DNA of 64,000 nucleotides, from contig NZ_RBJB01000004.1 in the NCBI RefSeq assembly GCF_003634635.1, positions 372,001 to 436,000 of the forward strand, written 5' to 3'. Below, one piece after another: positions 1 through 10,156 of the stretch (within the stretch, counting starts at the first letter, position 1; each line of letters begins with the position of its first letter). The notes beneath the pieces are model-generated. The model searched no databases. It had not been told where the DNA came from and saw nothing but the letters and a program-made list of their open reading frames with translations. The DNA comes from Marinobacter nauticus (GTDB lineage: Bacteria > Pseudomonadota > Gammaproteobacteria > Pseudomonadales > Oleiphilaceae). Both the position numbers and the translations under genes were made by a program.

Positions 1-1493
1 TGCTGGTCATTGGCGGAGGCTCTGCTGGTCTCGTCTCCGCTTACATTGCCGCTGCAGTGAAAGCTAAAGTGGCGCTGATTGAAAAAAACAAGATGGGCGG
101 CGATTGCCTCAATACCGGCTGCGTGCCCTCCAAAGCCCTGATTCGCAGCGCCAGGGCGGCGGATACGCTGCGCCATGCCAATCGGTACGGGCTGGAATCG
201 GTGCCGGTCAAAGGCTCGTTCAAAAACATCATGAACCGCGTCAGGGAGGTGATTGCGAAAGTTGAGCCCCACGATTCTCCCGAGCGTTATCGAAAACTGG
301 GTGTTGACTGCATTGCCGGTGAAGCCAGCTTTGTGTCGCCCTGGGAACTGGAAGTAAGGCACAACGATGGCCGTACCGAGCGCCTCACCGCCCGCAGCAT
401 CGTCGTTGCCACCGGTGGCAAGCCGGCGGTACCTCCAATTCCTGGTCTGGAAGACATGGAGCCGCTGACCTCGGACAACCTGTGGCAGCTGGAGGAGCTA
501 CCCGAGCGGCTGCTGGTACTCGGCGGTGGCCCGATTGGCTCGGAACTGGCTCATGCGTTTGCGCGGTTGGGTAGTCAGGTGACGCAGGTGGAAATGGGTG
601 AGCGCCTGCTGGCGAAAGAGGATGCCGATGTCTCTGAACTGGTGCTGAAGCAGTTTCGGGCAGACGGCGTGGACGTTCGGTTGAAACATTCTGCCGCCGA
701 GTTTCGTATAGAGGAAGGAGAGAAGGTTGCCTACTGTAAGCATGAAGGTGAGCGGGTACGCATTCCTTTCGATCATGTTCTCGTGGCGGTCGGCCGCGCC
801 GCCAACACCTCCGGCCTGAATCTGGAGCGTATTGGTGTGGAAACCCTGCCAAATGGAACGGTACCGGTGGAAGAGGACATGAGCCTGAGGTACCCGAATG
901 TATTTGCCTGTGGCGATGTGGCCGGCCCGTACCAGTTCACTCACGCTGCGGCCCACCAGGCCTGGTACGCGGCCGTTAACGGTCTGTTCGGGCAGTTCAG
1001 GCGCTTCAAGGTGGATTACCGGGTAATGCCCTGGGTCACCTTTACCTCGCCGGAAGTGGCCAGAGTTGGGTTGAGTGAGACTGAGGCTAAGGAAAAGGGT
1101 GTGGCCTACGAGGTTACTCGTTACGGCCTGGATGACCTGGACCGGGCCATTGCCGAAAGCGAGGACCATGGCTTTATCAAGGTGCTGACTCCGCCGGGCA
1201 AAGACAAGATTCTTGGCGCTGTGGTGGTGGGCACGCACGCCGGGGAAATCCTGGCCGAGTTCACCCTGGCGATGAAACACGGTCTGGGCCTGAACAAGAT
1301 CCTGGGCACCATTCACCCCTACCCGACCTGGAACGAATCGGCCAAGTACGCCGCCGGTGAATGGAAGCGCTCTCATGCCCCTGAAGGCATCCTGAAGCTG
1401 CTGGAGACGCTCCATGACTGGCGCCGTGGGAAAAAGACGACTACACCAAGGAGCCACTATGCCCCTGACCAAAACCCGACCGGCCCGCGCTAA
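1..1493 (+). CDS. Dihydrolipoamide dehydrogenase/mercuric reductase-like flavoprotein (5' end outside window)
   Basis: Class I pyridine nucleotide-disulfide oxidoreductase. The reading frame is open from base 3, where the FAD-binding glycine motif GGGSAGL is already visible, so the start lies left of the window and the GTG at 57 is internal. The redox-active pair is in GGDCLNTGCVPSK (C-X4-C), the NAD(P) Rossmann motif in LGGGPIGSELA, the second FAD motif in FACGDVAGP, and the C-terminal dimerisation part ends in IHPYPTWNES, carrying the usual His of the His-Glu pair. There is no N-terminal heavy-metal domain in the visible part and no lipoyl-complex gene nearby, so the substrate is unknown; relatives are often annotated as mercuric reductase without evidence. 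Its last 35 bases overlap the start of the radical SAM gene, which implies co-translation. Confidence 0.85.
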   Translation, partial: LVIGGGSAGLVSAYIAAAVKAKVALIEKNKMGGDCLNTGCVPSKALIRSARAADTLRHANRYGLESVPVKGSFKNIMNRVREVIAKVEPHDSPERYRKLGVDCIAGEASFVSPWELEVRHNDGRTERLTARSIVVATGGKPAVPPIPGLEDMEPLTSDNLWQLEELPERLLVLGGGPIGSELAHAFARLGSQVTQVEMGERLLAKEDADVSELVLKQFRADGVDVRLKHSAAEFRIEEGEKVAYCKHEGERVRIPFDHVLVAVGRAANTSGLNLERIGVETLPNGTVPVEEDMSLRYPNVFACGDVAGPYQFTHAAAHQAWYAAVNGLFGQFRRFKVDYRVMPWVTFTSPEVARVGLSETEAKEKGVAYEVTRYGLDDLDRAIAESEDHGFIKVLTPPGKDKILGAVVVGTHAGEILAEFTLAMKHGLGLNKILGTIHPYPTWNESAKYAAGEWKRSHAPEGILKLLETLHDWRRGKKTTTPRSHYAPDQNPTGPR

Positions 1494-2430
1494 ACGCATT
1501 CCGGCCGTGGAAGTTCTGGAACCCCGGGCCCGTGATAGCTGGACCCACACCCGCAACGGTGATCCCCGGGGATACATCGATGCCGACAGGCTAAAAGAGC
1601 TGTGGATACACACTGGTACCGCCTGCAACCTGGCCTGCCCGTTTTGCCTGGAGGGTTCCCATCCCGGTGATGGCCGCATCCCGGGCATGAAGCTCATTGA
1701 CGTGAAACCGTTTATCCACGAAGCCATTGACATGGGCGTGGAGCAGTTTTCCTTCACCGGTGGTGAGCCCTTCGTGATCCGGGATTTCGTCAATATCCTG
1801 GACTACGCGAGCCAGTACCGCCCCTGCTTTGTGCTCACCAACGCCACTGAGCCGCTGCACAGGCGCCAGCACCAGGTGCTGCCCTTATTGGATAACCCCT
1901 ATCCGATCCACTTCCGGGTGAGCCTGGATTTTCCCGACCGCGTCCGGCACGACAAGGACCGCGGCGAGGGCAGCTTTGATGAGGCCTTGCAGGGCATCCG
2001 CTGGCTGATTGATCAGGGTTTCAAGGTATCCATTGCCCGCCAGACCGATCCGAAGGAAATTCCGGCTGATATCGAAGCCGCGTTCCGTGGAATCTTCCGG
2101 GAATGGGGCATTCCGGAGGGCCTGGCGTTCACCGCGTTTCCGGACCTGGGCACGCCTGGTTCGGAAGATGGCAGCCCGGAGATTACCGAGACCTGCATGG
2201 AGAAGTATCCGACGAAGGAATCCCGGTCGCACTTTATGTGCACCTATACGCGGATGCTGGTGAAGAAGGGCGAACAGGTGCGGGTGTATGCCTGCACGCT
2301 GGTGGACGATGATCCGCAGTATGACCTTGGTGGCACGCTGGCGGAGAGTATGGACGAGCGGATCATGTTGCGGCATCACCGGTGTTTCTCGTGCTACCGC
2401 TTTGGGGCGAGTTGTTCGGCGCCTGTGTAG
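1459..2430 (+). CDS. Radical SAM protein with Cys-rich C-terminus
   Basis: A 323-residue radical SAM enzyme. The [4Fe-4S]/SAM motif is CNLACPFC with Cys at about 56, 60 and 63, followed by a GGEP motif (FSFTGGEPF) typical of the SAM-binding beta strand. The C-terminal part carries several further cysteines (in FMCTYTR, VYACTLV, HRCFSCYRFGASC), resembling a SPASM-like auxiliary cluster region. The start at 1459 is chosen because AAGGAG sits directly upstream; an earlier in-frame ATG at 1414 lacks such a site. It overlaps the flavoprotein gene and is followed after 31 bases by the symporter. The reaction is unknown; co-occurrence with a flavin oxidoreductase, a symporter and a phosphoesterase suggests small-molecule modification (inference). 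Confidence 0.85.
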   Translation: MPLTKTRPARAKRIPAVEVLEPRARDSWTHTRNGDPRGYIDADRLKELWIHTGTACNLACPFCLEGSHPGDGRIPGMKLIDVKPFIHEAIDMGVEQFSFTGGEPFVIRDFVNILDYASQYRPCFVLTNATEPLHRRQHQVLPLLDNPYPIHFRVSLDFPDRVRHDKDRGEGSFDEALQGIRWLIDQGFKVSIARQTDPKEIPADIEAAFRGIFREWGIPEGLAFTAFPDLGTPGSEDGSPEITETCMEKYPTKESRSHFMCTYTRMLVKKGEQVRVYACTLVDDDPQYDLGGTLAESMDERIMLRHHRCFSCYRFGASCSAPV

Positions 2431-2461
2431 ATTCGTTAAACCGTAAACCAGGAACACGACA

Positions 2462-3865
2462 ATGAATTTTACCGAAGCATCCCTGTTCTGGGGATTCCTG
2501 CTGGTCTACGGCGTGGTTATGTATGCGCTGTCGCCCAAGAGCAAGAACGCAAACTCTTTTTATAAGGGCGCCGATGATCAGGGCAACCCGGTGGGTCAGT
2601 GGTCGCTGACGGCGAGTATTTTTATCAGCTGGATCTTTGCCAAGTCGGTGACTAATGCGGCGAATCTGGGGGCGGCTTATGGTGTGGTGGGCGGTCTGGC
2701 TTATGCCAGTTACTGGCTGTCCATCCCGGTGGCAGGCTATGTGATTTACCTGATCCGGACCCAGACCGGGGCCCGGAGTCTGCAGGATTTTCTGACCTCG
2801 CGTTTCGGGCGGCTGGCCAGTCTGGCGTTTGCCGCGGCGGTTCTTATCCGGCTCTATAACGAGGTCTGGAGTAACACCGCGGTGGTGGGCGGTTACTTCG
2901 GATTGCCCGGCGAGTGGGAGTATTACGCGGCGGCGATGCTGTTTACGGTGTTTACCCTGGCTTACAGTCTGAAGGGCGGTCTCCGGTCCTCGATCTTCAC
3001 CGATGTGATTCAGGCCTTCGTGTTTGTGTTCTTTGTGGGGGCGGTATTGTTCCTGATCATCCCTGCCAACGACACCAGCGCCCTGTTGACTAATGGTGAG
3101 TTCCGGCTCAATGCTGGTTTTGACTTGCTGTTGGTGGCTCTGTTGCAACTTTTCAGTTATCCATTCCACGATCCGGTGCTGACTGACCGGGGCTTTGTGA
3201 ACAAGGAAAAGACCATGCTCAAAAGCTTTGTGGTAGCCGGATTGTTGGGCTTTGTGGCGGTGTTTATTTTCAGTCTGGTGGGCGTTCACGCCCGGCTTAA
3301 CGGCATTGAGGCCATGGGTAACGCGCCCGCAGCAGTGGGCCAGTCCCTGGGGCTGGCGGCGTTGTTCTTCATGAGCGTGGTGATGATGACCTCGGCCGGT
3401 TCCACTCTCGATTCCACCTTTACCTCACTGGCCAAGTCCCTTGCGGTGGATCTGCCTCGCCTGGCGCGGCGTGCGTCGGACAAGCTGCCGAGCATGAGAG
3501 TGGGGGCCGTGGTGATGGTGATTTTTGCCTTCCTGGGTAACCTGCCCATGTTCGCCGGTACTGACATTCTCAAGGCGACGACCATCTCGGGCACTATGGT
3601 CATGGGGCTGGCGCCGGTTTTCCTGTTCTATGGTTTTACCCAGTGGTCGCCCTGGAGCTTCCATCTCAGCTTCTGGACCGGGCTTGGTCTTGGTGTTCTG
3701 TTGGCGGTGGGCCTCATCCCATCAAGCTGGGCGATTGGTGACGGTGCCTATGCGATGTTGCTGGGCGTGAATGCTTACGGTTTCCTGATCTGTACGGTGT
3801 GTTTCTTCCTGCCCTTGCTGTTAAAGCGTCTGGCTGGAAAGCCGGTGGCCGCCGAAGGTGCCTGA
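2462..3865 (+). CDS. Sodium:solute symporter (SSS family)
   Basis: A 467-residue inner membrane protein with about twelve hydrophobic segments, beginning with an N-terminal segment (LFWGFLLVYGVVMYAL) and a SSS-like region (SLTASIFISWIFAKSV, then GARSLQDFL). The family couples Na+ influx to uptake of organic solutes such as proline, pantothenate or sugars; the substrate here cannot be read from sequence. A ribosome binding site AGGAA lies before the ATG. It sits third in a tight run, 31 bases after the radical SAM gene and 21 bases before the phosphoesterase gene, so it may import the substrate of that gene set. Confidence 0.85.
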   Translation: MNFTEASLFWGFLLVYGVVMYALSPKSKNANSFYKGADDQGNPVGQWSLTASIFISWIFAKSVTNAANLGAAYGVVGGLAYASYWLSIPVAGYVIYLIRTQTGARSLQDFLTSRFGRLASLAFAAAVLIRLYNEVWSNTAVVGGYFGLPGEWEYYAAAMLFTVFTLAYSLKGGLRSSIFTDVIQAFVFVFFVGAVLFLIIPANDTSALLTNGEFRLNAGFDLLLVALLQLFSYPFHDPVLTDRGFVNKEKTMLKSFVVAGLLGFVAVFIFSLVGVHARLNGIEAMGNAPAAVGQSLGLAALFFMSVVMMTSAGSTLDSTFTSLAKSLAVDLPRLARRASDKLPSMRVGAVVMVIFAFLGNLPMFAGTDILKATTISGTMVMGLAPVFLFYGFTQWSPWSFHLSFWTGLGLGVLLAVGLIPSSWAIGDGAYAMLLGVNAYGFLICTVCFFLPLLLKRLAGKPVAAEGA

Positions 3866-3886
3866 CCAGAACGGAGGGGCCAGATC

Positions 3887-4843
3887 ATGGCTGATACAGA
3901 AGGGCGCAGCTGCCCGCTGGCATACCGCTACACGCCAGAGTCTCTTTGCAGAGACCCGGCGCAGGTTTCTGAGGACGTGCTGTACATCGTCGGTGGTCTT
4001 TACGGCAATGCCTTCGCCCTTGATGAAATCGAGGTCATGGTGCGCGCAGAGGAGCGCCATGGCCACCGGGTGAAGCTGGTCTTCAATGGCGATTTCAACT
4101 GGTTTAACGCTGACGACACCTTGTTCCGGGAGATCAACAGCCGGATCCTGGACCACACAGCGATTCTCGGCAACGTGGATTATGAGCTCTCGATTCCCAA
4201 CGCCGGCGCCGGCTGTGGCTGCGCGTACCCGGAGTATGTGGATCAAGGAGTGGTGGAGCGGTCCAATCAGATGATGGGGCGGCTGCAGGTGGTGGCGGAC
4301 CGACACCCCGATATTCAAAAGAAACTCTCATTATTGCCACGATACCGTTGCATGATATTTGGAGGCCTAAAGGTTTTGGTCGTGCATGGTGATCCGGAGT
4401 CTCTGGCCGGGTGGGGGCTGGCTCACGAATCCATTGCCTCGGGCAGCGAGGAAAAGCTGGCGTACTGGTTTCGCGCCACCGGTGCCGACCTGATTGCTTG
4501 CACCCATACCTGTCTGCCGGTGATCTGGTCCGGTAAAGTGGATGAAAAACAACGGATCGTGGCCAATAACGGTGCGGCCGGCATGGGTAATCTGCGTGCC
4601 GACTCCCGGGGGCTCGTTACCCGCATTGGCTTTACAAGCCCTTTTATGGAGCCGTTGGCGGCAATTGCGCGGCCCGGTCTGCATGTTTCCCTGATGCCGG
4701 TGGCTTACGATATCGATGCCTGGCTGGCTCAGTTTGACAGGCTTTGGCCCGAAGGGTCTCCTGCCGCTGTGTCCTATCGAAGACGCCTGACTGACGGCAC
4801 CCATCTTGTGCCGGAGGGCATCATTTTCCCGTCTTTCCGGTAA
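3887..4843 (+). CDS. Divergent metallophosphoesterase-like protein
   Basis: A 318-residue protein that follows the calcineurin-like phosphoesterase plan: FNGDFNWF in the place of the GDxxD block, GNVDYEL in the place of GNHD, VVHGDPES, and CTHTCLPV in the place of GHTH. The first block, normally D-x-H-G, reads VGGLYGN, so the two usual metal ligands Asp and His are Gly and Tyr, and GNHD has lost its His. It may have altered metal chemistry or a non-catalytic role. The start is supported by a strong GGAGGGG site. It is the last gene of the run begun by the flavoprotein; the next gene, ectA, has its own promoter. Confidence 0.65.
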   Translation: MADTEGRSCPLAYRYTPESLCRDPAQVSEDVLYIVGGLYGNAFALDEIEVMVRAEERHGHRVKLVFNGDFNWFNADDTLFREINSRILDHTAILGNVDYELSIPNAGAGCGCAYPEYVDQGVVERSNQMMGRLQVVADRHPDIQKKLSLLPRYRCMIFGGLKVLVVHGDPESLAGWGLAHESIASGSEEKLAYWFRATGADLIACTHTCLPVIWSGKVDEKQRIVANNGAAGMGNLRADSRGLVTRIGFTSPFMEPLAAIARPGLHVSLMPVAYDIDAWLAQFDRLWPEGSPAAVSYRRRLTDGTHLVPEGIIFPSFR

Positions 4844-4929
4844 CCAATTTGTCACTGGCAAATGCTTCAATCCGGTCTATTCTTAAACGATCGGGCCCGG
4901 GCCGTGTTGAGTGGCTGGCCAGGATCGAC

Positions 4930-4957
4930 TTGAAATATATTTTGTGGTCTATATAAT
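4930..4957 (+). promoter_or_regulatory. Sigma-70 promoter of the ectoine operon
   Basis: TTGAAA at 4930-4935 and a perfect TATAAT at 4952-4957, separated by 16 bases, 35 bases before the ectA start. The surrounding sequence is AT-rich. Osmotically regulated ect promoters are commonly of this type; the osmotic control itself is inference. Confidence 0.75.
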
Positions 4958-4992
4958 TCAACACTAACTTTTGGCAGCGAATTGATCACGTT

Positions 4993-5508
4993 ATGACATC
5001 AGAAGGATCGAATACCACCGCCATCACCCTGCGTAAACCGACAAAGGATGATGGCTACAGGCTTCACCAGCTGGTTGCGGAATGCCCCCCGCTGGACCCC
5101 AACTCGATTTACTGCAACCTGTTGCAGTGCAGCCACTTTGCCGAGACCGGCGTGGCCGCGGAGAAGGAAGGCGATCTGGTCGGCTTTATCTCCGGATACA
5201 TCCCTCCCCAACAGCCCGAGACCGTGTTTGTCTGGCAGGTGGCGGTTCACGAGAAAGGTCGTGGACAGGGCCTCGCCAAGCGGATGCTGAAGGAAATCGT
5301 TGGCCGGGACGCGTGCAGCAACGTCACGCACCTGGAAACCACGATTACCGAAGACAACGAGGCCTCGTGGGCGCTGTTCCGCTCTTTTGCCCGTGATCTG
5401 GGAGCCGAGCTCACCTACCACGAGCATTTCGAGAAAGAGACCCATTTTGGCGGCAAGCACGATTCTGAATTTTTGCTGCGCATCGGGCCTTTCACGAACC
5501 CTGTCTGA
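4993..5508 (+). CDS. ectA: L-2,4-diaminobutyrate acetyltransferase EctA
   Basis: A 171-residue GNAT enzyme that acetylates L-2,4-diaminobutyrate to N-gamma-acetyl-diaminobutyrate, the second step of ectoine synthesis. The EctA signature is clear: substrate region PPLDPNSIYCNLLQCSHF, the acetyl-CoA loop VHEKGRGQGLAKRML, and the C-terminal HFEKETHFGGKHDSE stretch. The length is normal. It is first in an operon with ectB and ask, driven by the promoter at 4930-4957. Confidence 0.97.
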   Translation: MTSEGSNTTAITLRKPTKDDGYRLHQLVAECPPLDPNSIYCNLLQCSHFAETGVAAEKEGDLVGFISGYIPPQQPETVFVWQVAVHEKGRGQGLAKRMLKEIVGRDACSNVTHLETTITEDNEASWALFRSFARDLGAELTYHEHFEKETHFGGKHDSEFLLRIGPFTNPV

Positions 5509-5516
5509 GAGCCTGT

Positions 5517-6958
<1,442 letters not shown>

Positions 6959-7008
6959 GACGCCCGCCATCCCACACTTACATTCCGCAGGATAGCAAAG
7001 GCAACGAC

Positions 7009-8466
7009 ATGACAACGGCACAACATACCGTCGAGAAAATCGGCGGTACTTCCATGAGTAACTATGAGGCCGTGCGCGACAATATCATTATTGGTAAGCG
7101 CAAGAAGAGCGACCTCTACCAGCGGATTTTTGTGGTCTCTGCCTACGGTGGCGTGACCAATGAACTGCTGGAGCACAAGAAAACCGGCGAGCCGGGGGTC
7201 TATGCCCTGTTTGCCGATGCCGAATCCGACTGGGCCTGGGGCGACGACCTTACCAAGCTGATTCAACTGCTGACGGACATCAACGGTGAGCTGTTTGCCG
7301 ATCCGATGCTCAAGCAGCAGGCGGACCAGTTCATTACTGATCGCATTGAGGGGGTCCGGGGCTGCCTGATCGACCTGCAGCGCCTGTGTTCCTATGGCCA
7401 GTTCCAGCTTGAAGAGCATCTGCTTACCGTGCGGGAGATGCTGGCGGGGATTGGCGAGGCCCACAGTGCTTTCAATACCGCCCTGAAGCTGCAGCAGGAA
7501 GGTATTAACGCCCGCTTTGTCGATCTGACCGGCTGGCGCGACAGTGAATTGCTGCCGCTGGATGAAAAGCTCAAGCAGGCCTTCGATGCCATCGACCTGA
7601 GCCGGGAACTGCCAATCGTGACCGGTTATGCCCAGTGCAAGGAAGGTCTGATGCGTACCTTTGACCGGGGCTACAGTGAGATGACGTTCAGCCGCACGGC
7701 GGTGATCACCAACGCCCGGGAAGCGATCATCCATAAGGAATACCATCTGAGCTCTGCCGATCCGAACATTGTTGGCGAAGACAAGGTGGTTCCGTTAGGG
7801 CGTACCAACTACGACGTCGCCGACCAGTTGGCCAACCTGGGGATGGAAGCGATTCACCCGCGGGCTGGTAAAGGTCTGCGCCAGAACGAGATTCCGCTGC
7901 GGGTGATGAACACCTTTGAGCCGGAGCACACTGGTACGCTGATCACTGGTGACTACGTCAGTGAAAAACCCCAGGTGGAGATCGTGGCAGGTGCCAAAGG
8001 CGTATTTGCCATTGAGGTGTTCGACCAGGACATGCAGGGCGAGCCGGGTTCCGACCGCCGTATCCTGGATGTACTGAGCCGTTTCAAAGTGCGGTTCATG
8101 TCCAAGGACACCAATGCCAATACCATTACCCACTACGTGGATACCACGCTCAAGCACGTGAAGCGGGTGGTCAAGGCACTGGAGGAAGAGTTCCCCAATG
8201 CCGAAATCAGTACCCGCAAAGTGGCCCTGGTGTCTGCCATTGGCAGTGATATGAAGGTGCCGGGCATTCTCGCCCGTTCGGTAAAATCACTGGCTGACAA
8301 GGACATCAGCGTGCTGGCGATCCACCAGTGTATGCGCCAGGTGGATATCCAGTTCGTGGTTGACGAAGACAAATACGACCAGGCGATTGTGGCCCTGCAC
8401 GGCGCGCTGATTGAGCCTCATAACCACGAATATGCCATCGTGGCGGCATCAACCACCGCCGGCTAG
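7009..8466 (+). CDS. ask: Ectoine-specific aspartokinase Ask_Ect
   Basis: A 485-residue aspartate kinase that feeds aspartyl phosphate into ectoine synthesis. The N-terminal catalytic motif is KIGGTSMSN rather than the KFGGTS of the general enzyme, a hallmark of the ectoine-linked kinases, and two ACT-type regulatory segments occupy the last third (VEIVAGAKGVFAIEVF; KVALVSAIGSDMKVPG). The position directly behind ectB supports the specialised role. Such kinases are known for relaxed feedback control; that is not visible here. Confidence 0.92.
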   Translation: MTTAQHTVEKIGGTSMSNYEAVRDNIIIGKRKKSDLYQRIFVVSAYGGVTNELLEHKKTGEPGVYALFADAESDWAWGDDLTKLIQLLTDINGELFADPMLKQQADQFITDRIEGVRGCLIDLQRLCSYGQFQLEEHLLTVREMLAGIGEAHSAFNTALKLQQEGINARFVDLTGWRDSELLPLDEKLKQAFDAIDLSRELPIVTGYAQCKEGLMRTFDRGYSEMTFSRTAVITNAREAIIHKEYHLSSADPNIVGEDKVVPLGRTNYDVADQLANLGMEAIHPRAGKGLRQNEIPLRVMNTFEPEHTGTLITGDYVSEKPQVEIVAGAKGVFAIEVFDQDMQGEPGSDRRILDVLSRFKVRFMSKDTNANTITHYVDTTLKHVKRVVKALEEEFPNAEISTRKVALVSAIGSDMKVPGILARSVKSLADKDISVLAIHQCMRQVDIQFVVDEDKYDQAIVALHGALIEPHNHEYAIVAASTTAG

Positions 8467-8468
8467 GA

Positions 8469-8509
8469 ATTACCCACAGGCGGAACCGGTCGCTTCGTCT
8501 GTGGGTAAT
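8469..8509 (+). terminator. Stem-loop after ask
   Basis: Perfect 11-bp arms ATTACCCACAG (8469-8479) and CTGTGGGTAAT (8499-8509) begin three bases after the ask stop, loop 19 bases. No U run follows, so factor-independent function is not certain. The rest of the gap to 8706 shows no gene. Confidence 0.6.
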
Positions 8510-8706
8510 GGAGGAGTCTTGCCTCCAGATCGGGCGCCCGGTCGGCCGTCTCACAACCTGTGAGGTTTCATGGCCGGGCGTGACCGATCCCTCCCCCACT
8601 CATCCTCCTTTCTGTATTCCTGTATTTCGGTTTTCCCCTCGTTGCTGGGGAATCCATGCCTGCCTGATCTGCGTATTCTCAATAAATATCAAACGGGTAC
8701 CGAGCC

Positions 8707-9699
8707 ATGCAGATACAGAGCCGGCCGGGACCGCTTCCGACGCTGCCCAACGATGGTGAAAGGGATTCCCTGGTCGGGTTGTATTTCAGGGATGCGTCCC
8801 GGCATGACCTCCTCAGCGAAACCGATGAACGGCGTCTGGCCAGAAAGCTGATCCGGTCGCTACGGGTGATTCACACCGAACTGGCATTACCCGAGGACAC
8901 CCCACAAACCTTGCGGGATGTGATGGGCAGCCTCGGTGATGCCTGTGCTTTTTCGGCCCGCTGTCGCCGGGCTTACCACCTTGCCCTGGCCTGCCGTCAC
9001 CGCCTGATTCAGAGCAATCTGAGGCTGGCGGTACATATCGCCCGCCGCTACGGCCATCGTGGCATTGCCATGTCGGACCTGATCCAGGACGCCAACGTCG
9101 GGCTGATCAAGGCCGTAGAGCGCTACGACCCCGGCAAGGGCTTCCGGTTTTCCACCTACGCTTACTGGTGGATCAGCGAGGAAGTGCGCCGCTGCCTGCA
9201 GCGGGGTGTGCGTGTGGTGCATACGCCGGAAAACGTGGTGGAGGAGATCCGCCAATTGCAGAAGGTATCCATGCGTTTGCATCAATCCCTCGGCCGGGAG
9301 CCCACCCAGTCCGAGCTGGCCCGGGAAATGGAGGCCACACCCTCCAGGATTGGCGAACTGAGAGCCCTGGCGGCCCGGGAAGTTTCAACGGATGTACCAC
9401 TGGTCGAAGATGGATCGGTGACCCTGGCTGACAGTCTTGATGCGGGTGCCGATACCCGCCCGGACCAGCCGTTTCGGGCGCGGGACCGGATGATTCGGCT
9501 GGAGCGCATGATGGGGGCATTGTCGGACCGGGAGCGGGATATCCTGACCCGGCGTTACGGGCTTGGCTTGATTGAACCGGAGACCCTGCAAACGATTTCG
9601 GAACAGCTGGGTCTCAGCCGGGAGCGTGTGCGACAGATCGAGAAAGGCGCTTTGAGAAAGCTGCAGACCCTGTTTGGAACCGATCCTGACGGTGCCTGA
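8707..9699 (+). CDS. RpoS-like sigma-70 family factor
   Basis: A 330-residue group 2-type sigma factor. Region 1.2 is near residues 20-45 (LVGLYFRDASRHDLLSETDE), region 2 contains DLIQDANVGLIKAVERYDP and FRFSTYAYWWI, region 3 follows with GREPTQSELAREM, and region 4 ends with LSRERVRQIEKGALRKLQ. It lacks the long 1.1 and non-conserved regions of RpoD. The region 2.4 recognition stretch after WWI (SEEVRRCLQRGVRVVHTP) departs from the usual RpoS sequence, so promoter preference may differ. No nlpD or surE lies nearby, so this is unlikely to be the housekeeping rpoS locus. It lies directly downstream of the ectoine genes. Confidence 0.8.
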   Translation: MQIQSRPGPLPTLPNDGERDSLVGLYFRDASRHDLLSETDERRLARKLIRSLRVIHTELALPEDTPQTLRDVMGSLGDACAFSARCRRAYHLALACRHRLIQSNLRLAVHIARRYGHRGIAMSDLIQDANVGLIKAVERYDPGKGFRFSTYAYWWISEEVRRCLQRGVRVVHTPENVVEEIRQLQKVSMRLHQSLGREPTQSELAREMEATPSRIGELRALAAREVSTDVPLVEDGSVTLADSLDAGADTRPDQPFRARDRMIRLERMMGALSDRERDILTRRYGLGLIEPETLQTISEQLGLSRERVRQIEKGALRKLQTLFGTDPDGA

Positions 9700-9711
9700 A
9701 TCAGGCACCGT
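9689..9711. terminator. Bidirectional stem-loop built from two convergent stop codons
   Basis: Perfect 11-bp arms ACGGTGCCTGA and TCAGGCACCGT around a single A at 9700. The left arm ends with the TGA of the sigma gene and the right arm begins with the complement of the TGA of the DUF3429 gene. It probably ends transcription from both sides. Confidence 0.6.
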
Positions 9712-10156
9712 GCAGCAGGAAGAACCAGCCGGCCACGGTTAGCTGGCAAGCCAGTACCACGGTGGTCAGCACCAATCGCATCTTCAGATACCAGGCCGGC
9801 CAGTAACTTCGCATCCAGCGGGCGTCTACCAGATACAGCAATAGGAACGCGACGATGTAGAGCGGGATTTTCTGCGGCGTCTGTAGCGACAGTCCGATAC
9901 CGGCGGCAACGAAGAACAACTGGCTCAGCAGCATGGTCACCAGGGGCGATTGCGGGTAGGAGCGGTTTTCCAGCTGCATGGCAATGGTCCAGTAGATTCC
10001 GCCCATAAAAGCGAGAATACCGGCACTGTAAATATAGAACCACGCCAGAATGGCAACACTGTTGGCTGGCATCAGGAACAGGCCAGCGGTGCCTAGAATG
10101 AATGGAATCAGGCCGGCAATGCCGACCAGAACCGCGAGGCGAGCAACTGAAATCAC
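9701..10156 (-). CDS. DUF3429 integral membrane protein
   Basis: A 151-residue protein with five predicted membrane segments (for example VLVGIAGLIPFILGTAGLFL and IYSAGILAFMGGIYWTIAM), matching the DUF3429 family, whose function is unknown. Its start overlaps the end of the DUF6482 gene by four bases (ATGA type), so the two are translationally coupled. Confidence 0.8.
   Translation of the reverse strand: MISVARLAVLVGIAGLIPFILGTAGLFLMPANSVAILAWFYIYSAGILAFMGGIYWTIAMQLENRSYPQSPLVTMLLSQLFFVAAGIGLSLQTPQKIPLYIVAFLLLYLVDARWMRSYWPAWYLKMRLVLTTVVLACQLTVAGWFFLLHGA

Noticed and set aside
498..1793. Long minus-strand open frame across the flavoprotein and radical SAM genes
   Set aside because: It is antisense to two well-supported genes with full family motifs and has no recognisable domain.
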